This document shows, one piece after another, positions 1 to 10,381 of a DNA stretch of 38,909 nt. This DNA comes from Antrodiella citrinella (lineage: Eukaryota; Basidiomycota; Agaricomycetes; Polyporales; Steccherinaceae). Position numbers and translations under genes: made by a program. Location: positions 1-38,909 of the forward strand of contig SGPM01000267.1 of assembly GCA_004802725.1 (NCBI GenBank), written 5' to 3'. The notes under the pieces were generated by a model that worked only from the letters and a program-made list of their open reading frames with translations, was not told where the DNA came from and did not search any database. Numbering within the stretch: the first letter of the stretch is position 1; every line of letters begins with the position of its first letter.

Positions 1-1
1 C

Positions 2-322
2 CCAGCTATTCAAGCTCGTCCAGGAACTGTCCCAGAGCTTGACGTTGAGCTCGACTGGCACCGACGAAATGATCCATTGGTCCCTCGGAAGTCGCACATG
101 AAGAACAAAGCAGCTAAGCTGGAAGCTTTGCTTGCAGCAGTGGGGAGGTACAACGAGAGGGAGGTGGCGCGAGTCAACGCTGAGGTGCAATCTGAGGGAG
201 AAGATGAAAGTGAGAACAACAACGAAACCAACCAGAGGACAGACGAAAATGTTGAGAGAGAGGTGACAGACAGTGGGAACATATCTGATGTTGATTCGGA
301 CATGGACTATGATTGGTCCTGA
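2..322 (+). CDS. 3' end of an unidentified gene; basic then acidic C-terminus (partial)
   Basis: The frame is open from the window edge and stops at 320-322. The visible 106 residues begin with a conserved-looking stretch containing LDWHRRNDP, followed by a Lys-rich helix with KNKAAKLEALLAAVGRYN. They end in an acidic, Asn/Glu/Asp-rich tail closing with DMDYDWS. I do not recognise the protein securely. The LDWHRR...P.KS..KNKA.KL.AL...V.RYN pattern reminds me of the C-terminus of fungal KDZ-type (Kyakuja-Dileera-Zisupton) transposases, but that is memory of a pattern and not a match I can test here. No terminal inverted repeat is evident in the 500 bases after the stop. It could equally be the tail of a host nuclear protein. 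Confidence 0.45.
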   Translation, partial: PAIQARPGTVPELDVELDWHRRNDPLVPRKSHMKNKAAKLEALLAAVGRYNEREVARVNAEVQSEGEDESENNNETNQRTDENVEREVTDSGNISDVDSDMDYDWS

Positions 323-617
323 ACTCTTCCCTTGTCCCTCTTTTGTCCCCTCTCGTGATTCCATATTTTGTTTGCGTTTCAGATAGATTCCACGTACCAT
401 AGTAGTCGTTTAATGTCTCGCAGGAGGTAGAGGTTCGACGTTTGAGATCGTTCAACGTAGTACGTACATAGTAAAGATATGATATTGATAAGATGAGATA
501 ATTTTCTCGATATCGAATGCTGCATTGCCATCATTTCTGGGCGCTACGAACATCCGATCTGCACACTGGACCTGGCAGCGTTGCCACTCTCCACTGTGAG
601 AAGTGAGTGTCTATGTC

Positions 618-643
618 ACGCGTAAATCACGCGTACGACGCGT
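618..643. promoter_or_regulatory. Cluster of three MluI cell-cycle boxes (ACGCGT) upstream of RAD3
   Basis: ACGCGT occurs at 618-623, 629-634 and 638-643, about 175-200 bases before the RAD3 start codon. This hexamer is the binding core of MBF/DSC1 (Mbp1/Swi6, Res/Cdc10) in ascomycete yeasts, which activates G1/S and DNA replication or repair genes. Single copies occur elsewhere in the window at about the chance rate; three within 26 bases do not look random. Regulation by an MBF-like factor is inference. Confidence 0.55.
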
Positions 644-817
644 CAGGCGCTTAGTTTCCCGTGTCTCTGGCGCCTGAGTTTCACTTCACTCTCCTGAGTC
701 TCCTTCGAACCTTTTGGCCTTCGGTCAGGGAACGCTCCTCCTGAGATTACCCACCCATCAATAGACGATATAACACTTCTTAGACCACGTCATATCCGAA
801 AGTTACGATAATTCATA

Positions 818-3800
818 ATGAGGTTCAACATCGACGACCTACCGGTAAGTCATGAGATGACTACCTGCGACTTGAGTCCTTACAACTGTCTGCAGATCAT
901 TTTCCCTTACGATAGAATCTACCCTGGTGCGTTATACACATTCATTGTTAACAAAACGAACGACAGCTGACGCCAATGTACAGAACAATATGCGTACATG
1001 TGTGACCTGAAACGAACTCTGGACGCAACTGTACGCATTACACTGACGTTCTAACACTCACACGGCTCATCGGATGCTCGTGTAGGGTCATTGCGTTCTT
1101 GAGATGCCTTCCGGTACCGGCAAGACCGTATCCCTTCTCTCTCTCATCGTGTCCTACCAGCAAGTATGACCTTACACTCAGGACCTAATCTGTAGTCCGA
1201 AACTGAACTCCTCCACCTCCAGTTTTACCCAACAAAACGGAAGCTCGTCTATTGCTCGCGTACCGTGCCTGAGATTGAGAAAGCTTTGGAGGAGTTAAAG
1301 CGACTGATGGCGTACAGAGTGTTGTGTGCAGAGACGGAGGAGCAGAAGGAGAAGGAGAGGGGGTTCTACGGGCTAGGCTTAACAAGTCGCAAGAATCTGT
1401 GTATACATCCAGAGGTGCGCTTCCTATTTATTATTTTTTGACACGCGTTGAGGGTTGTCTAGGTCTCGAAAGAGAAGAAGGGTGTCGTAGTGGACGCTCG
1501 ATGTCGGGACTTGACGAACGCAGCGGTCTGCGAACGTGGTCGACAAAATCCAGGATCGGAAGAACTTTGTGATTGGCATGAGGTCTGTCGTATCCATTCG
1601 CTCACCATGCTTGCTTCCCACTTATGCTTCGTATCTACAAGAACCTAGGCAAACTCGAAGCGGGAAACTTGATTCCGCCAGGCGTATGGACATTAGCTGA
1701 TGTCCTGCAGTACGGGCGAGATCAACGTGTCTGTCCGTATTTCCTTGTTCGAAGAATGGTGAGCACCATCTTGCAAGTGTTCAGAGGAGCATACCAACAG
1801 AAGAGGACGATAGATGCCATTTGTGGATGTTGTGATTTACTCTTTCCACTATCTGCTCGACCCCAAAGTCGCAGATCAGGTCTCGAAAGAGATGTCGAAA
1901 GATGCCATTGTTGTCTTCGACGAAGCCCACAACATCGGTACGTCGCCATACATTTACCTTTAACGCACCTGACATCCATCGTATTGGTCACAGATAACGT
2001 TTGTATTGAATCACTCAGCATTGACTTAACAAGGCCCATGCTTGACTCCGCCGCGCGTAGTGTGAATCGTCTGGGCGACAAGATCGAAGAGTAAGGTTGC
2101 TGCGTCTCGTGAGTTGATGGATACGTACTCACCGTGCACCGCCTGCAGGATCAAGAAAACCGACGCGTCAAAACTCCAGGATGAGTATGCCAAGCTTGTC
2201 GAAGGGCTTCAAGAAGCTGCAGACGAGGAAGACGCGTTCATGTCGAATCCCGGTACCGTACCCTTCATGCATACGTTGGGTTTTGACTCACCGTATACTG
2301 CTAGTGCTCCCGGAAGACCTACTGAAGGAGGCAATACCGGGGAACATTCGAAAAGCCGAGCACTTCGTGGCGTTCTTGAAGCGGTTTGTCGAGTATCTAA
2401 AGGTAATCAAACATGAGGGTGTCACGACGGTGAAATTTGCTGACGAGTGGGCTGGAAGACTCGTATGCGTGTCCTGCACGTCGTGGCGGAGACGCCGCTG
2501 TCGTTCCTGCAACATCTGAAAGACATCACATACATTGAGCGGAGGCCGTTACGGTACGTCATACGCCGATGTTCGTTCGTGATCACACGGAGTTTGATTT
2601 TGCTTCGTTGCCGTGTGCATAGATTCTGCGCGGAACGATTGCAATCTTTGACTCGGACCCTCGAGTTAAATCGGCTCGATGAGATATCTTCCCTCCAAAA
2701 GGTGGCTTCCTTTGCCACATTGGTTTCTACGTACGAACGTGGTGTGTACGCTTGACATTTTTTCTCGTCGGCTGTTTTTGTTGAATGATATACGCATAGG
2801 GTTTCTGCTGATTCTAGAGCCTTTTGAAACGGACAATGCCACCGTGCCCAACCCTATCTTTCACTTCACGTACGTACGCCGCCATTTCTGACCGCTCCTT
2901 ATCTCCAATACCATCCCTCCCACATTATTTCCTTGCCTCCTGACCTGCTCGCTGACTGACGGAGTACCTTAGATGTCTGGACCCTTCCATTGCCATCAAG
3001 CCCGTGTTCGAACGTTTCAGCACGGTGGTAATCACGTCTGGAACCATCTCGCCGCTCGACATGTATCCAAAGATGCTGCAGTTCACCCCAGTCGTGCAGG
3101 AAACGTACAGCATGACGCTCACGCGCAACTCGTTCTTACCTCTCGTGAGTCCCACCCGCTTGCTGTCCATGACCAACCATCGGGCCAACGCCGAGCGTTG
3201 CCTCGTCTAGGTGATCACGCGGGGGAGCGACCAGGTGGCGATCAGCTCCCGGTTCGAAGTACGCAATGACCCGGCAGTGGTGCGCAACTTTGGCAGCATC
3301 CTCATTGAATACAGCAAGATCGTGCCCGATGGTATCGTCGCCTTTTTTCCGAGTTATCTGTACATGGAATCGATCGTGGCTGCTTGGAACGACATGGTAA
3401 CGCACTTTTCCGGGGTCTTTTTTCCTTTCCTTGAGGCTGAATGATGTTCGTGTGTGTGTGTGTCTGCGTGTGATGGGGGGTTCGGTCACAGGGCATCTTG
3501 AATGAAGTCTGGAAGAACAAGCTGATATTCGTGGAGACTCCCGATGCGAACGAAACGAGCATAGCCTTGGAGAATTACCGCAGAGTGCGTTCCTTCCTTC
3601 CTTCGCCTCCGTTTGTATTTCGCTAAAAGTTTTTTTTTCTCTGCTCCGTTCCCCTTGTCCAGGCGTGCGACAATGGACGGGGCGCGGTACTGCTGAGCGT
3701 CGCGCGTGGCAAAGTGTCCGAGGGTATCGATTTTGATCACAATTACGGTCGCGCGGTGATCATGTTTGGGTAAGTGGGGGGCTCTCCATCTATTGTTCCC

Positions 3801-4499
3801 CCCTCCACTCCTCGCGCAAACGCGCGTTTGCATTTTCCATNTTTTTTCTCATTGTACTGTGCACCGGGGTCTGATTTTTCCGATTGCTCGCAGGGTGCCG
3901 TACCAGTACACCGAGAGCCGTATCTTGAAAGCCCGCCTGGAGTACCTGCGCGATGCGTACCGGATCCGCGAGTCGGAGTTCTTGGGGTTCGACGCGATGC
4001 GGAACGCAGCGCAGTGTGTCGGGCGTGTGTTGCGTGGAAAGACAGACTGGGGTCTGATGGTATTTGCGGATAAGGTACACTTCAGACAAACTCCCCCCTT
4101 ATGTACGGCGTGCTGACTGAGACTGGGTTGGGCTAGCGGTTCGCACGTGCGGATAAGAGGGCAAAGCTGCCGCGGTGGATCAACCAGTACATCACGGAGA
4201 CGGCGTCGAACTTGTCGACGGACATGGCGCTGACGCTGTCGAAGCTGTTCATGCGCACGATCTCGCAGAACCCGAACGAGAACGGGGCGGGGATCTCGCT
4301 GTGGGCGGTGGAGGACATCGAGAAGGCGCAAGCGAAGCAGAAGGAACTTGCATTGGAAGCAGAGGCAGAGCAGCAACAACGGGAAGAGCAACAGCGGCAA
4401 CAGCGGGACATGATGGATGTGGATGAGGACGACGAGGATGAGTACGGAGACGGAGGGATTCAGGATACGATGCTTGCGGCGATAGACCTGGATGTGTAG
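818..4499 (+). CDS. RAD3: TFIIH DNA helicase subunit XPD/Rad3
   Basis: ATP-dependent 5'-3' DNA helicase of TFIIH, needed for RNA polymerase II transcription and nucleotide excision repair in the nucleus. The start at 818 gives MRFNIDDLP and runs into [16 protein letters not shown], the usual XPD N-terminus. Motif I (MPSGTGKT) lies near 1104-1127 and motif II (DEAH, in [11 protein letters not shown]) at 1919-1930. Cysteines for the 4Fe-4S domain are visible in [22 protein letters not shown] and RVCPYFL. Motifs V and VI appear as [11 protein letters not shown] and [10 protein letters not shown]. Close to twenty exons are joined by short introns; one intron carries a single N at 3841, which does not touch the reading frame. 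The core matches the family length of about 760-780 residues. The C-terminus adds a Gln-rich then Asp/Glu-rich tail ending AAIDLDV. The order is clear although some exon borders were placed by eye. Confidence 0.95.
3841..3841. other. Single undetermined base (N) in a RAD3 intron
   Basis: The only ambiguous base in the window. It sits in a pyrimidine-rich intron between the exon ending in AVIMFG and the one starting VPYQYTES, so it does not affect the protein. Confidence 0.95.
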
Positions 4500-4714
4500 A
4501 AACGGAAAGCCAATCTACGAAGTTACGCTACATTACTTTGTGGGAGGGGCATGTTGCTTGGTGTGTGTGTATGTGTGTCCGCGCACGTACGTACGTACAG
4601 GTACATACATGGAAGAGAGGGGGAATATATATTACAGACAACAAATAATGGAGAAGGAGACGAGGGAGATAATTGCATTTGTGGAGGGGGAGAGGGTATA
4701 TCAGGGCACGGCTA

Positions 4715-5096
4715 CTAACGAGCCAGGGGGCGGGGCTGACGGTTGGCACAAAGGGGGCATTTTCCTTCTCGCTGTGGGTGGTTGTGGGTGAGTGTGTGTG
4801 TGTGCCAAGAGCAGTTGGGGGGAGGGACGTACTTCTTCGGTGACTATCCGCTCCGGCTGGCTGTGTATGGGCGTGAGTGGGTGGTTGATCGAGAGGTCGG
4901 TGGAGAAAGGGGAAAGTACGGACGTGTAATAGCGTTTGCAACGGCAGATTCTGCCTGGACTGTGATCTGCACAATCGGACAGGTGTTTTGCGCTGATGAA
5001 GCAGTCGCGGGAGGCACAGTCGATGTTGGTCTCTCCGGTAAAAGTAAGGTGGCCACAGCCCAGTGACTTGTAGAATCTTAATTGACGGTGGCACAT
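4715..5096 (-). CDS. Small cysteine-rich fungal protein, about 85 residues, three coding exons
   Basis: Translation starts at ATG 5096 with MCHRQLRFYKSLGCGH. Exon 1 runs 5096-4924, exon 2 4860-4833 and exon 3 4771-4715. The donor of the first coding intron can be GTCCGT at 4923 or GTACTT at 4919. The second intron has GTACGT at 4832 and CACAG at 4772. Splicing turns a Pro/His-rich read-through into a compact protein ending REGKCPLCANRQPRPLAR. Cysteines fall at residues 2, 14, 27, 32, 42, 51, 53, 72 and 75, with GCGH, CRCKRYY and a terminal KCPLC. This is the layout of small, uncharacterised Cys-rich proteins that I recall as common in mushroom genomes. A zinc-binding role is plausible from CxC and CxxC spacing but unproven. 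It is convergent with RAD3, with 215 bases between the stops. No signal peptide is visible. Confidence 0.65.
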
Positions 5097-5168
5097 CTGT
5101 TCCGATTGGGCGAAGATAAACGAAGATAGATGGTCAGAGGGGCGAGTGTACGACGAGAGCGAACTCAC
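5097..5168 (-). other. 5'UTR intron of the small Cys-rich gene
   Basis: On the minus strand GTGAGT begins at 5168 and the acceptor AACAG ends at 5097, immediately before the ATG at 5096. The 72-nt length fits the other introns here. This intron decides the start: the in-frame upstream ATG at 5168 would lie on the donor itself. A 74-codon upstream frame (5400-5176) precedes the intron and ends before it; whether it is translated cannot be told. Confidence 0.5.
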
Positions 5169-5169
5169 C

Positions 5170-6455
5170 GTACGGTCAGCGCTCAGGAGGGGTCGGCGGA
5201 GGTAGGAGGTGGGGGGAGAGTTGATCGAAGGGCTTCCGTGATCTCTGCCGTGCTTTCCGGCGATCTAACTGCGTGCGTGTGTCGCGGGAAGCCTCGAGAG
5301 AGCCGCAGACGTTGAGCTCGTCGAAGAGGTTGTCGTCGAAGAAAGAGATGTAGACTCGGAGAGAGGCAGGACACGTAGGACGGACCGCTGTGTCGCTCAT
5401 AAATAAGGCGACACTTGCTCGCTGCTCGATCCGGTCAAAATGACCCCATCACTCGGCCTTCCCGCTAAGCCGTTTTGATCTCACGGCCAGTCCCGGCCAC
5501 ACTCCGCTTGTCCCTCGGACACACCTCCGTACAGACGCCACACTGCCGCCCACATTCTTCTCGCCACACTTTCTCGCGCTCACCTCCACCTATAACATCA
5601 TCATCCCATCTCTCGCAGATCGCCGTCATAGAATGCATGTCATTAAAGATTGCGTTATCGCAGCTTGCCTTCATTGGCAGCACTCTCCTACCTCTTTCGT
5701 TGACCAGATGTGCGATCTATCCATCTATCCATCTATCTATCGTACTCCCGCGGCACCGTCAAGGCCTTGGGGGGGGGCCGCCTTACGTTCTCAACGCCCC
5801 ATCCAGTTATGGTTGTACTACATGCATGCGTGGTTCGCTGGCACTGGCAGTTTGATTCGGTCTGTCAGACCACGCATCTTACCTACTTACTACTACGGGT
5901 ATAGATGCGGTCGTTCGTGATAGCATGCCATAATGAGTTCAACGGGATTTGACAGAGCATGCGCAGCTGTTCAACGTTCAAGCCGGCGCCACACTTGGTA
6001 CTTGTACTTGTTATAGTGTGGCACAAGGGTTGTAGTGACCGTTGCCGTGATCACTGATCCTCTGGTACCTCTCTCTCCAACATGCAGTGGAACGACGATC
6101 CTCCATACGCATGCATCCCAAAAAGTCGGCGTGCGGCCACAGTAAAAGCATAAAAGCATGCAGGGTCGCCCCAGCCTAACACAGGCGTGCGTCCTTTGTT
6201 CGCTCTGAGTCTTACCTTACTCTTCACTAGGACATTATCACGATTCATAAGAAGGGGAGACAAGGGGGGGTTGGTTTGCCTACTATTCCAATTAGAGTAC
6301 TACGGTACGAACGGACTGAGTCAAGTGTGAGGGGGTTCTAGCTAGCTAAATACATCTTCTCTTCTCAAGATCGCCCAAACACAAACACAAACACAAGAGG
6401 ACGGAGACGAGGACGAGTTTGGGTTGTATGACTCTGGCGTGAGGCGTGAGGAAGT
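5170..6455. other. Intergenic stretch without a supported gene
   Basis: This holds the upstream region of the small Cys-rich gene (near 5170-5450) and the 3' flank of YME1. I see short simple repeats: a CATCTATC-type tetranucleotide run near 5717-5745, a run of nine G near 5769-5777, and an ACAAAC repeat near 6376-6398 in the likely YME1 3'UTR. The open frames here are short, lack splice support and show no family resemblance, so none is called. Confidence 0.6.
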
Positions 6456-9400
6456 CTAGGTCTCAGCAGACGCAGCGTCTGAAGGCTGCTGCTGTTGCTG
6501 CTGTGACGAAAGCGCAGGCGCAGGCGCGGTGGTCGTAGGCGTCGGAGAAGCCTCCATGCGCGACAGATCCTCCGCGATAACCTCCTTGATGTTCCGAATT
6601 GCCTCCCCCTTGATCACCTTCCGCACCTCGTCTGCATCCAGCGTCTCGTGCTCTATCAGTGCGCTCGCGAGCTATGTAATCCAATACGTCGTGCATACGT
6701 ATGTGTGTCGTTGGCACGCATGAGGGGAAAACAGAACAGGCCGCGGGGATGACGGTGAGAAGCAAGCAAGTCAAGAAGGGCCGGCATTCAAAATAAAATG
6801 AAACCTTCATTCAGCAAAACGTGAACTCCTAACGATAGATCGACAATGACACGTACCCGATGCAATTCCTCCTTTTTGGACGTCAGGAGAGCCACGACGC
6901 GGGATTCCCCATCTGTCAGCAACCTGCCAGACGTTAAAGGGAAAAGGGAACAGTTAGAATCACTTTGCCGCGACGGAAACACGACACACGCACTTGCGGA
7001 CTTCCGACTCGATCTCGTCAGATTTCGTCGTGCTGACGGCGGCATCCCGATCACTGAAGTACACAGGTCCGATCTTGGACGAGTACCCCCAGTTCTGTCG
7101 TGAAAAAGCATCACATAACCCCGCGTTAGCCTACGGCGAGCTAGGATGATGGGAAGCAGCTGACCTTGACCATAGCCCGAGCAGTGCGAGTAGCTGACTG
7201 CAGGTCCGAAGATGCACCGCTAGTGATTTCTTCAGGCCCGTAGACTAAAGTCCGCGACTCCGAATCAGCTTCATTCGAACAGCACGTTGGATAGGTTCAC
7301 GTACTCAGCCCTTCCGCAACGCGTCCGCCCATGCACACGTCGATGCGCGCGAGGTACTGCTTGTACGACACAGAGTACTGGTCGTCTTCAGGCAACAGAC
7401 TAGTCTGGAAGAAAACGCCCGCGAGGGTGAGGGTGAGGCAACTGGGGTTTGCACGGTGCACGGGTACGTACCACTCCAAGCGCATGTCCACGGGGAACGC
7501 ACGTTACTTTGTGCAATGGCATCGCTCCGTCGGTGTATAGTGCAACCAACGCGTGTCCACCCTAGATATGTCATGACAATGCATCAGCGCACGACCTAAA
7601 GGCTTGGACATTAGGGACTGGCAGTGGACATTGACCAACCTCATGGTAAGCTGTAAGTTTTTTCGCTTGGTCGCTAATGTACGAGCTCTTGCGTTCACCG
7701 CCTAGGATGATCTTGTCCTAATTTTTATGCGATCGCAGGATCAATAAAAAAAGCTTAACGGGATCTCAGGTGACGGAACGCACCTTGGCCCACTCGAAGT
7801 GTTTCAGCGTAACAGAAAGAGCACCCTCACGCGAAGCCTGAATCGCAGCTTGGCTATTTCGGTCGTACACATGGTGCGATAAGCAAGCCGAGTTGTATGA
7901 CATACGGAAAGAATAATAACGCACTTAACCATGTTTTGGAGATCCGCGCCCGAGAATCCTGGTGTGCCTCTCGCCAAAATCATAGGGTCCACTTCTGCAT
8001 GTGTGATGAACCAGTGGTTAGAAATGATGTTATAGGGTTGTAAATTTGCTGATGCACTCGCCTAGCGCAGCAGTCACACCGCTCATGAAGTGCTTCAGGA
8101 TTTGAGTTCGTCCTCTCACGTCTGGCAAAGGTACAGCGACATGCTTGTCAAACCGACCTGGGCGAACAAGCGCACTACAATGAAACAATGAGAAAAGGGC
8201 CCGACATTAGACACCGGTCGGACTATAAAGAATATTAAAGATGTTATGAATGTTGCGTCACTCACGGATCCAACGAGTCTGGAAAATTGGTCGCAGCAAT
8301 GACGATGACGCCCTCCGATTGCAAAAATCCATCCATCTCAACGAGAAGCTGGTTCAGCGTTTGCTTCATATAATGATGGTCGCGGTTGTTCCGTTTACCA
8401 CCTATGGCGTCCAATTCGTCGATGAAGATGATGGAGGGTTGCTTCTTGCGCGCCGTGGCGAAGAGCTCACGGACACGCTTTGCGCCGACGCCGACGAACA
8501 TTTCGTCAAACTCGGATCTAACGGACCACCGTTAGCGATCAGCACTCTAGCTAGGGCACATTATTCAGAGATGAACTTACCCGGATGCGAATAGGAAGGG
8601 GACACCTGCCTCTCCGGCGACAGCGCGGGCCAACATAGTCTTACCTGTTCCAGGAGGACCAGTGAGGAGAATACCTTTCGGCAGTTTTCCGCCGAGAGTC
8701 GCGAACTTCGTGGGATCCTTCAAGAACTCTACGATCTCTCGCAGCTCATCTTTGACCTCATCGACACCATGGACATCACTGAACTTGACAATTTTGCTTT
8801 GTTGGACTTCGAATTCAGCATGTTGAGGACCAGCTTTGATCAAGCCAGTGTTCTCCAGAAGATACGCAAGTGTGACCAGAATGACTGAAATCGGATGGTG
8901 AGCAACACAGCTTCTGGTAATAGAAAAGACAAGACAAGCTTCATACCAGCAGATCCTAATAGCACACTAACCACCCATCTAACCAACCTGGGTACCCATG
9001 CACCTTTAGCTATAAGTAGACAAGTCGTAAGTAAACGATGACTTCATCCAGAACAAAGGTGGGCACATACATTCGTTAACCTTTACATAGATAGGTGAGG
9101 TCGTTGAACCAAGACCAGAGCCAATTACCGCACGAAGTTTAGCCATATTCGCAGCATCGCCGGAAATAGTTCTTGACGAAGTGGGAGCAGATGCACGAGA
9201 AGCTTGGGCAATGCGCTGACTTGAAGTTAGTCCGGTCAATGTGGCGGCGTCGTGTGCAGGAATCGTAGTTGACGAAGGGAATTCAGCGGACACGACAGAC
9301 GGCTCAGGTGACTCGGGCGATGATGATGATTCAAGTATGGAAGATTCCGCTGTACTAGAGGTGACAGCGGAAGCACCAGCACCAGCTAGAAGCGAATCCC

Positions 9401-10011
9401 GTCTCCGTGCAGCAGACTCAACGGAAGAGTCAAGACCAAGGTTCACCAGAGCACTACAATAGTGAATGAAAGCATCATCCGACCGTAGCAGTGGATTTGA
9501 CGGGTCCTATTCGAACTCCTCTTAGCATGACATACTGCGTAGACATAAAGCTCATGGTACGCACAAATTCACACATCCGCTCCCACCGCGCAACGACCAC
9601 GTCATAGGCAGGTTTTACGCCCGACTTCATCAGCGCATCGAAGAACGCAAGTTGCGTCTGTACATTATGGGGTTCGGCATTCGCAGCTTGTTCTAGCTCC
9701 AGGATTGTCGCCATGACTGCAGGCTCCGGTGTAGCACTCTTTCTGCGCGAGGACAGGAATGAAGGCAGTACGAACTGTCGTTGGGGAATAAGGAGTGGGG
9801 AAACACGTCTTGACACTTCATGATGACGGTGAATCTGTGATATGCAAGAGGTAGTAGTGAGGGAACGGAATGGTGACAAGACATGTCCTGGCGGTCTTGA
9901 GACACGGAAAGCATTGCGCAATGCGCCGGATAGCTGCGTGAAGAGTCAGTCATAAGCTACTGCTTTCGTTCGCAATAACGCAGTAGAACCCACTATTAGG
10001 GGATTATTCAT
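6456..10011 (-). CDS. YME1: Mitochondrial i-AAA protease (FtsH/M41 family)
   Basis: ATP-dependent zinc metalloprotease of the mitochondrial inner membrane, active on the intermembrane-space side, that degrades misfolded and regulated proteins. The start is ATG 10011: a tiny first exon (MNNPLI) splices to [14 protein letters not shown], giving an Arg-rich, acid-free presequence. The region before the AAA domain holds [11 protein letters not shown], a block shared with Yme1. One membrane segment follows ([20 protein letters not shown]). Walker A GPPGTGKT lies at 8637-8660, Walker B is [10 protein letters not shown], and the second region of homology is [19 protein letters not shown]. The M41 zinc site is [12 protein letters not shown], with an intron between HE and GGH (about 7563-7639). 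The last zinc ligand region lies in the [14 protein letters not shown] block. The C-terminal tail is Gln/Ala/Pro-rich, ending AASAET. It is divergent from the phosphatase gene. Confidence 0.95.
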
Positions 10012-10381
10012 CCCGGTGCATGAATGGTAGTCGTCAGTGACCACACAACCCGAGCCGTTGTCCTGTGGCAAGTTTGGAGGAAGAAGGGTGGATGGCAACT
10101 ATTTTGGCGCCCAACGTGGGCAGACGCGTAGACAGCGGGACTTGCCGAACCGTAGCCGAACCTCTCACCCGAAGCCTTCAATCTCAGACTTACAATCGTG
10201 CAAACCTCTGCGGCGCAGTCTCTGGATTGTTTTATCTTATGCATGGATGAGCTATTCATGAAAACAGCTATCGATATGCATCACATCATTCCGCAACTCG
10301 TCGAACTACGGACTGTACAAATGGCTTGTACTTACAAGACCACCTCAACGGCGCAGCGCCTTTGTAACCTGTCCTATCACC
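10012..10381. promoter_or_regulatory. Divergent promoter region of YME1 and the phosphatase gene
   Basis: The 370 bases between the two start codons must hold both core promoters and 5'UTRs. I see no convincing TATA box. One ACGCGT at 10124-10129 is within chance expectation. No protein-coding frame here has support. Confidence 0.5.

Noticed and set aside
3440..3472. GT-repeat tract as a possible regulatory repeat
   Set aside because: It lies within a RAD3 intron and is an ordinary short microsatellite; similar GT/CA runs occur near 4558-4580 and 4788-4803, the latter also inside an intron.
7550..7560. Single ACGCGT hexamers scattered through the window (for example near 1443, 2163, 7550, 10124, 34469, 35549)
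   Set aside because: The total matches chance for a six-base word; most lie in coding sequence. Only the triple cluster at 618-643 stands out.
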